Assembly: GCA_019264575.1 (NCBI GenBank)
Contig: JAHUZV010000024.1
Span: forward strand, 186,001-250,000
DNA length: 64,000 bases
Reading direction: 5' to 3'
Origin: Vulcanococcus sp.
GTDB taxonomy: Bacteria; Cyanobacteriota; Cyanobacteriia; PCC-6307; Cyanobiaceae
Each line of letters opens with the position of its first letter. Within the stretch, counting starts at the first letter, position 1. Below the pieces are notes generated by a model, which saw only the letters and a list, made by a program, of their open reading frames with translations, did not search any database and was not told where the DNA came from. Shown here in pieces: positions 35,392 to 44,562 of the stretch. A program made the position numbers and the translations under genes.

Positions 35392-36929
35392 TGCTGCAAC
35401 AGCCGTTGGCGGGCGCGGTCGCTGAGATCTTCCCCCAGCAGGGTGAGCGCCGCGTAAGCCACCAGCAGCAGCAACAACTGATCAAAGGCAAAGGCGCTCA
35501 GGCTTTGGTTGAGTTGGGTGCCCAGGCCGGTGCCCGCCACCAGACCCACCACCACCGTTTCGCGCAGGATCACATCGGCGCGATAGGCGCCGTAGGCCAG
35601 GTAGGAGCGCGCCAGGCCGCTGAATCGCCCGTAGAGCAGCGCGAGGCGGGGGCCGGTGCCACTGCAGCGCAGGGCCTCCTGCCGCTGGGGCCCGGCCGCT
35701 TCGCTGCCCTCCAGCAGCAGGCGCCCCAGGATGCCGAGGTTGTGAAAGCCGAGAGCTAGGGCGGCGGTGATCACGCCGGGCTTGAGCACAAACAGCAGCA
35801 GCAGGGCTGTGAGCGGCGGTGGCCATAGCCGACCAATGGCCCAGATCAGCTGCAGCAGGCGTTGCCCCCAAGGCCACGGGGCCACGAGCAGCAAGAGCAG
35901 CGGTGCTACCCCAACCGCCAGCGCGGCCGCCAGCAGCGTGAGAAGCACGGTGTTGAACACCAGCGAAGGCCAGGGCAGGGCCAGGGCTTCCTGCCAGCCG
36001 CCAGGAGCGATGGGGGGGAGCGCCTGCCAGTGCAGCAGTGCTGCCGGTTCGATCGCCAGGGCTCGCCCCACGCCGAACACCAGCGGCATCAACAGCAGGC
36101 CAGCCAGCACCAGCTCCCGGCCTCGGCGCCCCACACCGGACGCCCGCAGGCTGAAGCGGCCCGGCATGCCCCAGCGCCGCCGCAGGGCTCCGATCACCCC
36201 CTCCAGGCTCAACATCACCGCCAGCAGCAGCCACAGGCCGCTCCACAGTTCATGGAACTGCAGCGATTGCAGGGTGAGCAGCAGCTCATTGCCCAGGCCC
36301 CCCAGCCCAAACACCCCGAGCAGCGTGGCGCTGCGCAAAGCGCATTCGAGCCGGTAGCCGCCATAGCTGATCAAGCCCGGAAGCAGCGGTGGTCCCATCG
36401 CCGAGAGCAGCGCCGCGGGCGGGGCCGTGCCAGCGGCCATCAGTGCTTGCAGGTTGCGTTCGTTAAGGCTGTCGAGCAGATCACTCACCACCCGCGCCAC
36501 CAGAGCCCCATAGGGAATGGCGATGGCGATCACGGCGATCACCGGTTGCAGGCCAATCACCTGCAGCAGCAGCAGGCCCCAGATCAGTTCATGGATCGAG
36601 CGCGGAATCGCCAGCAGGCGCCGGATGCCCTCCGCTGGCCAGCTGTGGCCGATCAGGGTGCGCCAGAGCAGGCGGGAACTGGCCAGGCCTGCGGCGATGC
36701 CGATCAGCAGGCTGGCGCACCAGCCGAGCAGGGCCATGCCCGCGGTCACCCCCAGGCCCCGCAGCAGCGACTCCAGCACCACCGGATCAGTGGAGGGCTG
36801 CACCGCAGCCAGCAGAAACTCGCCGATCAGATCCCAGCCGCCGCCATGCACCAGCCCCGGCAGCAACACCAGCAGCGGCAGGAGCACCAGCGCGGGCAAC
36901 AGCAGCAGCAGCGGCGCAGCGGGCTTCAT
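35388..36929 (-). CDS. two-domain ABC permease (phosphonate/selenate PhnE-like class)
   Basis: A 513-residue permease that contains two membrane domains in tandem. Each carries a permease loop resembling the EAA type: LNERNLQALMAAGTAPPAAL in the first half and EALRCSGTGPRLALLYGRF in the second. About 12 helices are expected. Single-domain PhnE proteins are about half this length, so one chain probably supplies both halves. It overlaps the ATPase stop and the hydrolase start by four bases each, indicating strict co-translation. Substrate is inferred from the binding protein upstream. Confidence 0.85.
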   Translation of the reverse strand: MKPAAPLLLLLPALVLLPLLVLLPGLVHGGGWDLIGEFLLAAVQPSTDPVVLESLLRGLGVTAGMALLGWCASLLIGIAAGLASSRLLWRTLIGHSWPAEGIRRLLAIPRSIHELIWGLLLLQVIGLQPVIAVIAIAIPYGALVARVVSDLLDSLNERNLQALMAAGTAPPAALLSAMGPPLLPGLISYGGYRLECALRSATLLGVFGLGGLGNELLLTLQSLQFHELWSGLWLLLAVMLSLEGVIGALRRRWGMPGRFSLRASGVGRRGRELVLAGLLLMPLVFGVGRALAIEPAALLHWQALPPIAPGGWQEALALPWPSLVFNTVLLTLLAAALAVGVAPLLLLLVAPWPWGQRLLQLIWAIGRLWPPPLTALLLLFVLKPGVITAALALGFHNLGILGRLLLEGSEAAGPQRQEALRCSGTGPRLALLYGRFSGLARSYLAYGAYRADVILRETVVVGLVAGTGLGTQLNQSLSAFAFDQLLLLLVAYAALTLLGEDLSDRARQRLLQQ

Positions 36930-37720
36930 CGGGCGAGGCTGGGTTCTGCGATCCCGGCGTAGAGGGCCTCAAGGTCTGAGGTTTGCAGCTGCGCCACGGG
37001 GCGGTCCCAGCAGATCCTTCCCTGGCGCAGGCTGATCACCCGATCGAAACCCTGCAGCAGATCAGGCCTGTGCAGGCTGAGCAGCAACGCCCGCGGCGCT
37101 GTGGCCTGCTCCAAGAGCAGTTGCAGCAATTCCTGGGCCAGGCGTGGATCAAGGCTGGCCAGCGGTTCGTCCGCCAGCAGCAGCTGGGGCTGCTGCCGCA
37201 GCAAGCGGGCGATGGCCACCCGTTGCCGCTGGCCGCCCGAGAGTTCGCCCACCGATTGGCTAAGCAGATGGGGGTCGAGATCCACCTGGCGCAGCGCCTG
37301 GGCGCAGGCCTCACTCTCCAGGGGCAGCAGCAGGTTGAGCAGTGCCCGCGGCCAGCCCCAGCTCGCCAGCCGCCCGCAGTTGAGGTTCTGCTGCACGCTG
37401 AGCTCTTCGATCAGGCGCAGGTCTTGCCAGAGGGTGCCGATGCGGGCCTGCTGGCGGCGCCGGGCCCTGCTACTCCGGGCCCGCCGTTCGCCGCTCCAAA
37501 CCACCTCGCCCTGGGCGGGTTGCAGCAGGCCATTCGCCACCGCCAGCAGAGTGCTTTTGCCGGCGCCGCTCGCCCCCAACAGCGCCACCCGCTCCCCGGC
37601 GTCCAGCCGCAGATGGATGCCCTCCAGGCGAGGGAGCTGCCGGCCTGGCACCGTCACGTTGCGCAGCTCCAGCACTGGGCTGGACTGGCTTGCGCTCGCG
37701 TTGAGGCCGGGGTTGCTCAT
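36926..37720 (-). CDS. ABC transporter ATP-binding protein (PhnC-like)
   Basis: A 264-residue importer ATPase: Walker A GASGAGKSTLL, signature ELSGGQRQRVAIARLL, Walker B LLLADEPLASLD and H-loop LSLHRPDLL. PhnC-like features include LWQDLRLIEELSVQQNL in the Q-loop region. It energises the two-domain permease, with which it overlaps by four bases. The small 28-residue gene upstream ends 23 bases before it. Confidence 0.9.
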   Translation of the reverse strand: MSNPGLNASASQSSPVLELRNVTVPGRQLPRLEGIHLRLDAGERVALLGASGAGKSTLLAVANGLLQPAQGEVVWSGERRARSSRARRRQQARIGTLWQDLRLIEELSVQQNLNCGRLASWGWPRALLNLLLPLESEACAQALRQVDLDPHLLSQSVGELSGGQRQRVAIARLLRQQPQLLLADEPLASLDPRLAQELLQLLLEQATAPRALLLSLHRPDLLQGFDRVISLRQGRICWDRPVAQLQTSDLEALYAGIAEPSLAR

Positions 37721-37743
37721 GGCTTCCCACTGTGCCTGCCGGG

Positions 37744-37830
37744 CTAGAGCGTGCTGAAGCGGAAGGCCAGTAGCGCCAGGATCAGCCCCACGAGCATCAG
37801 CTCGATGATGTCGGGCCCGCGGGGATTCAT
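37744..37830 (-). CDS. 28-aa single-helix membrane protein
   Basis: MNPRGPDIIELMLVGLILAL... is a 28-codon frame with one membrane helix and a short polar end. GAGGAAAG precedes the ATG by 7 bases, and the stop of the upstream gene overlaps the ATG as TGATG. Both are good support for translation. It lies inside the transporter operon between a 75-residue membrane protein and the ATPase. Function unknown; it could be an accessory subunit of the transporter or an unrelated small membrane protein. Confidence 0.55.
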   Translation of the reverse strand: MNPRGPDIIELMLVGLILALLAFRFSTL

Positions 37831-38057
37831 CAGCGGCTTTCCTCTCCTTCGATCCGCTTCACCGAGGGCAGGGTGAGGGCTAGCACCAGCAAGGGGATCT
37901 CCAACCAGAGCACGCCATTGCCCAGGGCTATCACGGCCAGATCGAGGGCCGCCAGTGAGCGCAGGAACAGCACCCACACGTCGTCGCCTTCGCTGCAGCT
38001 CCGCTGCCAGAGCAGCAACCCGGCCACCACCAGCACCAGATCCAGCAGCAGCGTCAT
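37830..38057 (-). CDS. small membrane protein, 75 aa
   Basis: Two hydrophobic segments (residues 3-17 and 34-62, the latter long enough for one or two helices) with a charged loop SCSEGDDVW and a basic/acidic tail. ATG start at 38057, four bases after the operon-internal hairpin. No family recognised. It sits between the substrate-binding protein and the 28-residue protein in the operon. Confidence 0.6.
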   Translation of the reverse strand: MTLLLDLVLVVAGLLLWQRSCSEGDDVWVLFLRSLAALDLAVIALGNGVLWLEIPLLVLALTLPSVKRIEGEESR

Positions 38058-38061
38058 CGTG

Positions 38062-38081
38062 AGGGGCGATTGTTCGCCCCT
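38062..38081 (-). promoter_or_regulatory. intercistronic hairpin after the substrate-binding protein gene
   Basis: A perfect 8-bp stem (AGGGGCGA with TCGCCCCT) with a 4-base loop and no T run, placed between the substrate-binding protein stop and the next ATG. It probably protects the 3' end of the binding-protein message or blocks ribosome entry downstream, giving more binding protein than transporter. Confidence 0.55.
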
Positions 38082-38116
38082 TGATTCTGCTGCCTGCTGG
38101 CCTCAGACGCCCGCGC

Positions 38117-39076
38117 TTAGCGGATCTGGCCGACCTGACGCCCCACCTGTTCGATCCGGCTGTAGGCGCTGGCCTTGGCACCGGTGAACTGCTGGGCACC
38201 GAACAGGCTGAGGATCTGCTTCTGCTCGGGATCGCTGGGCCGCCAGCTCAGGATCGCCTGTTGGATGCGGTTGGTGAAGCCCTTACCGAAGCGCTTGTCG
38301 AGATCGGGCTGCGCAATCCAGTGGTAGTCGGGGTAGCCCGGCGTTTTCCAGATCGCCATCACCTTGGAGCGATTGGCCTTGCCGTTGTGCAGGCTGGAGC
38401 GCCACACCTGCTCGTTTACGGCGCCGGCTTCGTAGGCACCGCTCTGCACGAGGGCAATGGTGGCGTCATGGCTGCCGCTGAAGCCCGGGGCGCCGCCGGC
38501 GAACTGAGTGGGTTTCACCCCGGCCTGGCCGAGGAAGTATTGCGGCATCAAGCGGCCGGAGGTGGAGCTCTCGGAGCCGAAGGTGAAGCGTTTGCCCTTG
38601 AGCTGGCTGAGCCCCTGCACGGTGGTGACCGGCTTCAGCCCGCTCTTGGTGTTGGCGATGAAGATTGTGTGGAAGGAGGCGTCGATGTCGCGCTGGGCGA
38701 GCACCTTGGCGCCGGGTTTCTGCAGGCGGGCCTGCACGCCTGTGAGACCACCGAACCAAACCAGATCGAGGTTGCCGGTGCGGAAGGCGCTCACCGCAGC
38801 GGCGTAGTTGGTGACGGGCACGTACTGCACCTTCACCCCGAGTTGTTTGCTCAGCTCATTGGCCACGAGCCCGTACAGCCGGTTCAGCTTCTCCGGCTGC
38901 TGATCGGGAATGGCACCGATGCGCAGCACCGGTTTGGTGTTCTGCTGGGCTTGCACAGCCGGTAGCGGAGCCTGCGCCGGACTGAGTGAGGGGAGGGCCG
39001 CCGGAGCCAGGGCCAGGGCAATGCCGGCCAGCACGGCGGCCGAACGTTCTCGGCCGCGTTGGGGGAACTTGAACAT
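38117..39076 (-). CDS. substrate-binding protein of phosphonate / putative selenate ABC transporter
   Basis: A 319-residue periplasmic binding protein with a signal sequence (basic start MFKFPQRGRERS, then AAVLAGIALALAPAALP, cleavage near PAQA). The mature start LRIGAIPDQQPEKLNRLYGL, VQYVPVTNYAAAVSAFRTGN and LDLVWFGGLTGVQARL match the PhnD-type family named putative selenate-binding in picocyanobacteria. Phosphonate, phosphite and selenate remain possible. First gene of the operon. A small hairpin (39096-39110) lies in its leader. ATG 39076 preferred over 39106. Confidence 0.85.
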   Translation of the reverse strand: MFKFPQRGRERSAAVLAGIALALAPAALPSLSPAQAPLPAVQAQQNTKPVLRIGAIPDQQPEKLNRLYGLVANELSKQLGVKVQYVPVTNYAAAVSAFRTGNLDLVWFGGLTGVQARLQKPGAKVLAQRDIDASFHTIFIANTKSGLKPVTTVQGLSQLKGKRFTFGSESSTSGRLMPQYFLGQAGVKPTQFAGGAPGFSGSHDATIALVQSGAYEAGAVNEQVWRSSLHNGKANRSKVMAIWKTPGYPDYHWIAQPDLDKRFGKGFTNRIQQAILSWRPSDPEQKQILSLFGAQQFTGAKASAYSRIEQVGRQVGQIR

Positions 39077-39159
39077 GCTCAGATGCGGAATCAGCTGCGG
39101 TATCACCGCAACAGGTGCTCGCTGATTCTCCCTGCGGGCTGTTCAGCCTGGGCGGGCGC

Positions 39160-40407
39160 TCAGAGGCTCTGGATGAACCGCTCCAGCCGGCGGAGCCCGT
39201 CTTCGATGGTGCTGTTGGCGGCTGCGCAGGAGAGTCGGATGCAGCGGTCATCGCCAAAGGCAACCCCGGGCACGACCGCGAGCCCGTGCTCATCGAGCAG
39301 TCGGTTGCAGAAGGTCATCGAGTCGAGGCCGGTGCTGCTCACATCCGGAAAGGCGTAGAAGGCACCCTCAGGAGGCAGCAATTGCAGCCCGCTGATGGCC
39401 TGCAGACCATCGCTCAGCAATTGGCGGCGCTCATTGAACTGCGCCGCCATGGCGTGCACGCAATCGCGGGAGCCTTCAATGGCGGCGAGGGCTCCGAATT
39501 GGGCAAAGCTGCACACGTTGCTGGTGCTCTGGCTCTGCAGGGCGATGGCGGCCTTCACCACGTCGGGATTGCCGGCCAGCCAGCCGATGCGCCAGCCCGT
39601 CATCGCCCAACCCTTGGCGAAGCCATTCACGCTGAAGACGCGATCGGCGAGATCTAGCGCCACCGCTGCCAGGCTGTGGTGCTCATGGCCAGGTGCCAGC
39701 AGGAATTCGTAGATCTCGTCGCACACCACCGCCACCTGGGGATGGCGGCGCAGCACCGCGGCGATGGCCTCCAGCTCCTGGCGGCTCAGCACCATTCCGG
39801 TGGGATTGCTGGGGCTGTTGAGCACAAGCAGCTTGCTGGCCGGGGTGATGGCGGCCTCCAGCTGGGCGGGATCCAGTCGGAATCCTGCAGCGGCTGAGCT
39901 GGGCAGCAACCGCACCGAAGCTCCTGCCAAACGGGCGATCTCTGGGTAGCTCAGCCAGTAGGGGGCGGGCAGCAGCAGCTCATCGCCAGGGCCGAGCAGC
40001 ACCTGAAACAGGTTGTAGAGCGCCTGCTTCCCGCCGTTGGTCACCAGCACCTGCTCGGCTCGGGTGGGCACCTGGTTTTCGCGGCTCAGCTTCGCGGCGA
40101 TCGACTCCCGCAGGGCCGGCTCGCCGGCGGCGGGGCCATAGCGAGTCTGGCCATTGCGCAAGGCCGCGGCTGCAGCCTCACAAATGAAGGAAGGGGTATC
40201 GAAATCCGGCTCGCCGGCGCTGAGGCTGCAGATGTCGTGGCCTTCGGCCTTGAGCGCCTTGGCTTTGGCGGCGATGGCCAGGGTGAGGGAAGGCTGAAGA
40301 GCCTCGGCCCGGGCGGACAGCGTCAGGGTGCGCTGAGAGGGCGGGCGCAGCATCGGCGCAGCGACGAAAGGGGCAACGCCGCGGGGCTTTGCCGGTGTGG
40401 TGTGCAT
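39160..40407 (-). CDS. aspC: aspartate aminotransferase (class I, Ib-type)
   Basis: PLP enzyme exchanging amino groups between aspartate and 2-oxoglutarate. The 415-residue product has SLSAGEPDFDTPSFI, TNGGKQALYNLF, NSPSNPTGMVL, CDEIYEFL and NGFAKGWAMTGWRIG, which contains the PLP lysine and the phosphate-binding Arg. Length and motifs fit the prokaryotic Ib subgroup, which sometimes also accepts prephenate. ATG 40353 is an alternative start that would remove an 18-residue Pro/Ala-rich lead. Confidence 0.93.
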   Translation of the reverse strand: MHTTPAKPRGVAPFVAAPMLRPPSQRTLTLSARAEALQPSLTLAIAAKAKALKAEGHDICSLSAGEPDFDTPSFICEAAAAALRNGQTRYGPAAGEPALRESIAAKLSRENQVPTRAEQVLVTNGGKQALYNLFQVLLGPGDELLLPAPYWLSYPEIARLAGASVRLLPSSAAAGFRLDPAQLEAAITPASKLLVLNSPSNPTGMVLSRQELEAIAAVLRRHPQVAVVCDEIYEFLLAPGHEHHSLAAVALDLADRVFSVNGFAKGWAMTGWRIGWLAGNPDVVKAAIALQSQSTSNVCSFAQFGALAAIEGSRDCVHAMAAQFNERRQLLSDGLQAISGLQLLPPEGAFYAFPDVSSTGLDSMTFCNRLLDEHGLAVVPGVAFGDDRCIRLSCAAANSTIEDGLRRLERFIQSL

Positions 40408-40477
40408 CCTGCCGTATTCCGTATCCGCGCAAGCGTTCAGCGCACACTGTTTGGTATTGGCCAGCCTGGTATGCCCC

Positions 40478-40879
40478 GTGTCAGATCCGGCATTGCTGCA
40501 TCCGATCGAGCCGGTGTCTGCGGCCTTGGTGCTCGCCGCCGACGACCCTGAAGCGCTGGCGGCCTTTTATGCAGCCTTGGTGGACGCTTCGCCTTCGCCG
40601 GGTTTCAGCACGGCCCATTGGCGTGTGCTGCTACCGGGGATGGGCTGGCTTGAGCTGTATCGCCCGAGCCGCCAACGGCCCTTGGCACCCGGCCGCGGAC
40701 GGCTCGCGGTGTGCCTCAAACGGCAGGGGGATGACCGGGCGCTGGAGCTGTGGATGCAGCAGGCGCTGGCGCTGGGTGCCCAGCGCTTGGAAGAGCCGCG
40801 GCAGGAATCCTTTGGCTGTGAGGTGTGGCTGCTGGACCCGGAGGGCAATGGCCTGCTGCTGCTGGTGAGCGCTGCATAA
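40478..40879 (+). CDS. VOC/glyoxalase-like domain protein
   Basis: A 133-residue protein with a betaalphabetabetabeta pattern typical of VOC-fold proteins: SAALVLAADDPEALAAFYAAL, HWRVLLPGMGWLELY, ALGAQRLEEPRQESFGCEVW and LLDPEGNGLLLL. The DPEGN turn is the common C-terminal signature. It may bind a metal or a small ligand; the reaction is unknown. The GTG at 40478 is preferred because the upstream GTG 40397 lies inside aspC. It is followed 10 bases later by the uracil-DNA glycosylase. Confidence 0.7.
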   Translation: MSDPALLHPIEPVSAALVLAADDPEALAAFYAALVDASPSPGFSTAHWRVLLPGMGWLELYRPSRQRPLAPGRGRLAVCLKRQGDDRALELWMQQALALGAQRLEEPRQESFGCEVWLLDPEGNGLLLLVSAA

Positions 40880-40889
40880 AGTCGCCGCC

Positions 40890-41534
40890 ATGACGATGTT
40901 TCCGCCAACCACCAGCAGCCTGTCTGCGGCCGAGCAGGAACAGCAGCTGGCGCAGGTGGCCGAGGCCTGCGATGGTTGCCGGCGCTGCGGCCTGGGCAGC
41001 AGCCGCACCCAGGTGGTGGTGAGCCGCGGCAATCCCCAGGCCCCGCTGATGGTGATTGGCGAAGGGCCTGGCGCCCAGGAAGACGAGCAGGGCAAACCGT
41101 TTGTGGGGCGCTCCGGCCAGCTGCTCGATCGGATGCTCGAGAGCGTGGGCATCGACAGCAATCGCGATGCCTACGTGTGCAACATCGTGAAGTGCCGGCC
41201 GCCGGAGAACCGCAAGCCCACAGCTCTGGAGATGGCGGCCTGCCGCCCCTGGCTGGATCAGCAGATCGCTCTGGTGGATCCGCCCGTGATTCTGCTGGCT
41301 GGTGCCACGGCGGTGGAGGGCCTGCTGGGCATCAAAGGCGGGATCACCAAGTTGCGGGGCCAGTGGCGCCGCGGGGAGGGGGGCAGCCTGGAGGGTCGCT
41401 GGCTGATGCCGATCCTCCATCCCTCTTATCTGCTGCGCAACGCCTCCAAGGAGCGGGGTTCACCCAAATGGCTCACCTGGCACGACCTCCAGGATGTGCA
41501 GCGGCGTCTGGCCCAATTGACCACTTCGCTGTGA
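40890..41534 (+). CDS. family 4 uracil-DNA glycosylase
   Basis: Removes uracil from DNA as the first step in base-excision repair. The 214-residue protein has Fe-S cluster cysteines (C27, C30 and C33 region, and later CNIVKC and ACRPW), the catalytic/uracil-binding motif [20 protein letters not shown] and the DNA-binding loop HPSYLLR. These define the Fe-S-containing family 4 rather than family 1. The ATG at 40890 or 40896 may be used. Confidence 0.93.
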   Translation: MTMFPPTTSSLSAAEQEQQLAQVAEACDGCRRCGLGSSRTQVVVSRGNPQAPLMVIGEGPGAQEDEQGKPFVGRSGQLLDRMLESVGIDSNRDAYVCNIVKCRPPENRKPTALEMAACRPWLDQQIALVDPPVILLAGATAVEGLLGIKGGITKLRGQWRRGEGGSLEGRWLMPILHPSYLLRNASKERGSPKWLTWHDLQDVQRRLAQLTTSL

Positions 41535-41577
41535 CAGGCTTGCGCCAACCTTTTCGGCCCTTGCGCGCGCTGCTGCC

Positions 41578-42804
41578 ATGACCGCCTCTCTGGCTTCCGA
41601 TCCGGCAACTGAGGCAGCGAACAATCCCCGTTACGACACGGTGATCCGCCGCCGCAAGACCCGCAGCGTGCGCGTGGGCGATCTGTGGATGGGCAGCGAC
41701 CACCCGGTGGTGGTGCAGTCGATGATCAACGAGGACACCCTCGATGTCGAAGGCGCCACCGCCGGCATCCGCCGGCTGCATGAGGCGGGTTGCGAGATCG
41801 TGCGGGTAACGGTGCCGTCGCTGGCCCATGCCAAGGCGATGGGTGAAATCCGCCAGCGGCTGGAGAGCACCTACAAGCCAGTGCCCCTGGTGGCCGATGT
41901 GCACCACAACGGCATGAAGATCGCCCTGGAGGTGACTCAGCACGTGGACAAGGTGCGGATTAACCCGGGCCTGTTCGTGTTCGACAAGCCCGATCCGAAC
42001 CGCACCGAGTTTTCCGATGCGGAAATTGCGGCGATTGGTGATCGCATCACCGAAACGTTTGAGCCGCTGGTGAAGCTGCTGAAGCAGCAGGACAAGGCCC
42101 TGCGTATCGGCGTGAACCATGGCTCCCTGGCTGAGCGGATGTTGTTCCGCTTCGGCGATACCCCCCTGGGGATGGTGGAGAGCGCGCTCGAGTTCATCCG
42201 CATCTGCGACCGGCTCGACTTCCACAACATCGTGATTTCGATGAAGGCGTCGCGGGCGCCGGTGATGCTGGCCGCCTACCGGATGATGGCCGATCGGATG
42301 GACGCCGAAGGCTTCCACTACCCCTTGCATCTGGGCGTGACCGAAGCCGGTGACGGCGACTACGGCCGCATCAAGAGCACCGCAGGCATCGCCACCCTGC
42401 TCAGCGAAGGCCTCGGCGACACGATTCGCGTGTCGCTCACCGAAGCGCCGGAGAAAGAGATCCCGGTTTGCTACTCCATCCTCCAGGCCCTGGGCCTGCG
42501 CAAGACGATGGTGGAGTACGTGAGCTGCCCCAGCTGCGGCCGCACCCTGTTCAACCTGGAGGAAGTGCTCCATAAGGTGCGCAGTGCCACCGCCCACCTC
42601 ACCGGCCTCGACATTGCCGTGATGGGCTGCATCGTGAATGGCCCCGGCGAGATGGCGGATGCCGATTACGGCTATGTGGGTAAGACCCCTGGGGTGATTT
42701 CCCTCTACCGCGGCCGCGATGAAATCCGCCGGGTGCCGGAGGCCGAAGGTGTGGAGGCCCTGATTGCTCTGATCAAGGAGGACGGCCGCTGGGAGGATCC
42801 CTGA
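41578..42804 (+). CDS. ispG: 4-hydroxy-3-methylbut-2-en-1-yl diphosphate synthase
   Basis: [4Fe-4S] enzyme of the MEP isoprenoid pathway, ferredoxin-dependent in cyanobacteria; supplies carotenoids and phytyl chains. The 408-residue product has [33 protein letters not shown], the cluster cysteines in CPSCG and [10 protein letters not shown], and GYVGKTPG. All three cluster cysteines are present. The gene stands alone between the glycosylase and the protease. Confidence 0.96.
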   Translation: MTASLASDPATEAANNPRYDTVIRRRKTRSVRVGDLWMGSDHPVVVQSMINEDTLDVEGATAGIRRLHEAGCEIVRVTVPSLAHAKAMGEIRQRLESTYKPVPLVADVHHNGMKIALEVTQHVDKVRINPGLFVFDKPDPNRTEFSDAEIAAIGDRITETFEPLVKLLKQQDKALRIGVNHGSLAERMLFRFGDTPLGMVESALEFIRICDRLDFHNIVISMKASRAPVMLAAYRMMADRMDAEGFHYPLHLGVTEAGDGDYGRIKSTAGIATLLSEGLGDTIRVSLTEAPEKEIPVCYSILQALGLRKTMVEYVSCPSCGRTLFNLEEVLHKVRSATAHLTGLDIAVMGCIVNGPGEMADADYGYVGKTPGVISLYRGRDEIRRVPEAEGVEALIALIKEDGRWEDP

Positions 42805-42885
42805 CGGATTCTCCGGTTTTCCCTCCTTCCCAGGCCCGATTCAGGGGCTAGTTTGAGTTCATTGCAAGGGCTCAGGAGCTCGTTG

Positions 42886-44229
42886 ATGGTCAGCATTCGG
42901 GGTAAGCGGGTCCTGGTGCTGGTGGGTGTGGGTGCGCTCGGGGCCGTGGCCCTGCCGCCCCTGCTTGCACCCAGTGCCGCCTCGTTGGTGAGCGATAGCC
43001 CCAAGGAGGTGATCGATCAGACCTGGCAGATCGTTTTCCGCGATTACCTGGACATCAACGGCAAGTACACGCCGGAGAAATGGCGCAACTTGCGCCGCCA
43101 GGTGCTCTCCAAAACCTATGGCAGCTCCAAGGAGAGCTACGAAGCCATCCGCGGCATGCTCGCCAGCCTGGATGATCCCTACACGCGGTTCATGGATCCG
43201 CGTGAGTTCAAGGAGATGCAGATCGACACCTCCGGTGAACTCACCGGGGTGGGCATCCAGCTGAGCCTCGATAAAGACACCAAAGAGCTGGTGGTGGTGA
43301 GCCCGATTGAGGGCTCGCCCGCCTCCCGGGCCGGTGTGATGCCCAAAGACGTGATCCTGTCGATCGACGGCAAGAGCACCAAGGGCATGTCAACCGAGGA
43401 CGCGGTGAAGCTGATCCGCGGTCAGGCTGGCACCACGGTGAATCTGCAGCTGCGCCGCGACGGCAAGGTGGTGGACGCGCCGCTGGTACGCGCCCGCATC
43501 GAGCTGCACGCCGTTGACAGCCAGGTGAACACCACGGCCGATGGCACCCGCATCGGTTACATCCGCCTCAAACAGTTCAACGCCAATGCCGCCAAAGACA
43601 TGGCGGATGCGCTCAAGAAGCTCGAGGGCGAGAACGTGCAGGGGTATGTGCTCGATCTGCGCAGCAATCCCGGCGGTTTGCTGATGGCCAGCATCGCCAT
43701 TGCGCGCCAATGGATGGATGAAGGGGTGATTGTTTCCACCAAGACCCGCGACGGCATTCAGGACACCAAACGCGCCAATGGCCGCGCTCTCACCCAGCGC
43801 CCGCTGGTGGTGCTGGTGAATGAAGGTTCAGCCAGCGCCAGTGAAATTCTGTCTGGTGCCCTGCAAGACAACCACCGCGCTGTGGTGGTGGGTGAGAAGA
43901 CCTTCGGCAAAGGCCTGGTGCAATCGGTGCGCGGCCTTTCCGATGGTTCCGGCATGACCGTGACCATCGCCAAGTACCTCACCCCCAACGGCCGCGACAT
44001 CCACAAGCACGGCATCGACCCGGATGTGCGCGCCAAGCTCACGGCCCAGGAAGCTCAGAAGCTGCGACTCGAAGATCTCGGTACCGCCAAAGACAGCCAG
44101 TACCGCACTGCGGAATCCACGCTGCTTAAGCAGGTGAAAGCCAGCAATGGTGTGACCAAGGCCAAGCTCTACAACCCGGCCAGTGCCAACGTGCCAGCAG
44201 CCCTGAACGGAGCAGGCAGCAGCCGCTGA
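42886..44229 (+). CDS. carboxyl-terminal processing protease (S41)
   Basis: A periplasmic/lumenal serine protease, 447 residues, with an N-terminal signal or anchor (about residues 5-25). A PDZ domain (GVGIQLSLDKDTKELVVVSP; GSPASRAGV) and the S41 catalytic core follow: NEGSASASEILSGAL contains the catalytic Ser and GEKTFGKGLVQS the catalytic Lys. Family members process D1 of photosystem II (CtpA) or other substrates (CtpB/CtpC); which one is unclear. AGGAG precedes ATG 42886; in-frame TTGs at 42853 and 42883 are less likely. Confidence 0.92.
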   Translation: MVSIRGKRVLVLVGVGALGAVALPPLLAPSAASLVSDSPKEVIDQTWQIVFRDYLDINGKYTPEKWRNLRRQVLSKTYGSSKESYEAIRGMLASLDDPYTRFMDPREFKEMQIDTSGELTGVGIQLSLDKDTKELVVVSPIEGSPASRAGVMPKDVILSIDGKSTKGMSTEDAVKLIRGQAGTTVNLQLRRDGKVVDAPLVRARIELHAVDSQVNTTADGTRIGYIRLKQFNANAAKDMADALKKLEGENVQGYVLDLRSNPGGLLMASIAIARQWMDEGVIVSTKTRDGIQDTKRANGRALTQRPLVVLVNEGSASASEILSGALQDNHRAVVVGEKTFGKGLVQSVRGLSDGSGMTVTIAKYLTPNGRDIHKHGIDPDVRAKLTAQEAQKLRLEDLGTAKDSQYRTAESTLLKQVKASNGVTKAKLYNPASANVPAALNGAGSSR

Positions 44230-44257
44230 GGCTGCCGCCCGCTGAACGGGCCGGGCC

Positions 44258-44446
44258 TCAGGCGGCGCTGCCCACCGGTTGCATCAGGCCGCCACCCGGG
44301 GTGGAGTCGTCATCATCGTTGCCGGTGTCGCCTTGCAGCAGGGCGAACACACCCAGGGCAATGAGGCCCACCAGCGAGGAAATGAGGCTCAGGCCGCCGC
44401 CGAAGCTGGAACCCAGATCGATCACCTCGCCCAGACCAGCGCCCAT
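44258..44446 (-). CDS. small membrane protein, 62 aa
   Basis: A hydrophobic middle (LSLISSLVGLIALGVFALLQG, about residues 19-39) followed by an acidic run of Asp (NDDDDS) and a Gly/Pro-rich end, GGGLMQPVGSAA. One helix is expected with the acidic tail outside. It is convergent with the protease. No family recognised. Confidence 0.55.
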   Translation of the reverse strand: MGAGLGEVIDLGSSFGGGLSLISSLVGLIALGVFALLQGDTGNDDDDSTPGGGLMQPVGSAA

Positions 44447-44562
44447 GAGAGCCCTTAACAGAAGTTCTCACAATTGTAACGGACTTTTGCGGCACTGGCG
44501 TGGCCGCTGGCCTGATCTTGGCTCCCAGAGGTGGTCTGGTCTTAGGAGTGAGCCCGTTGAGC

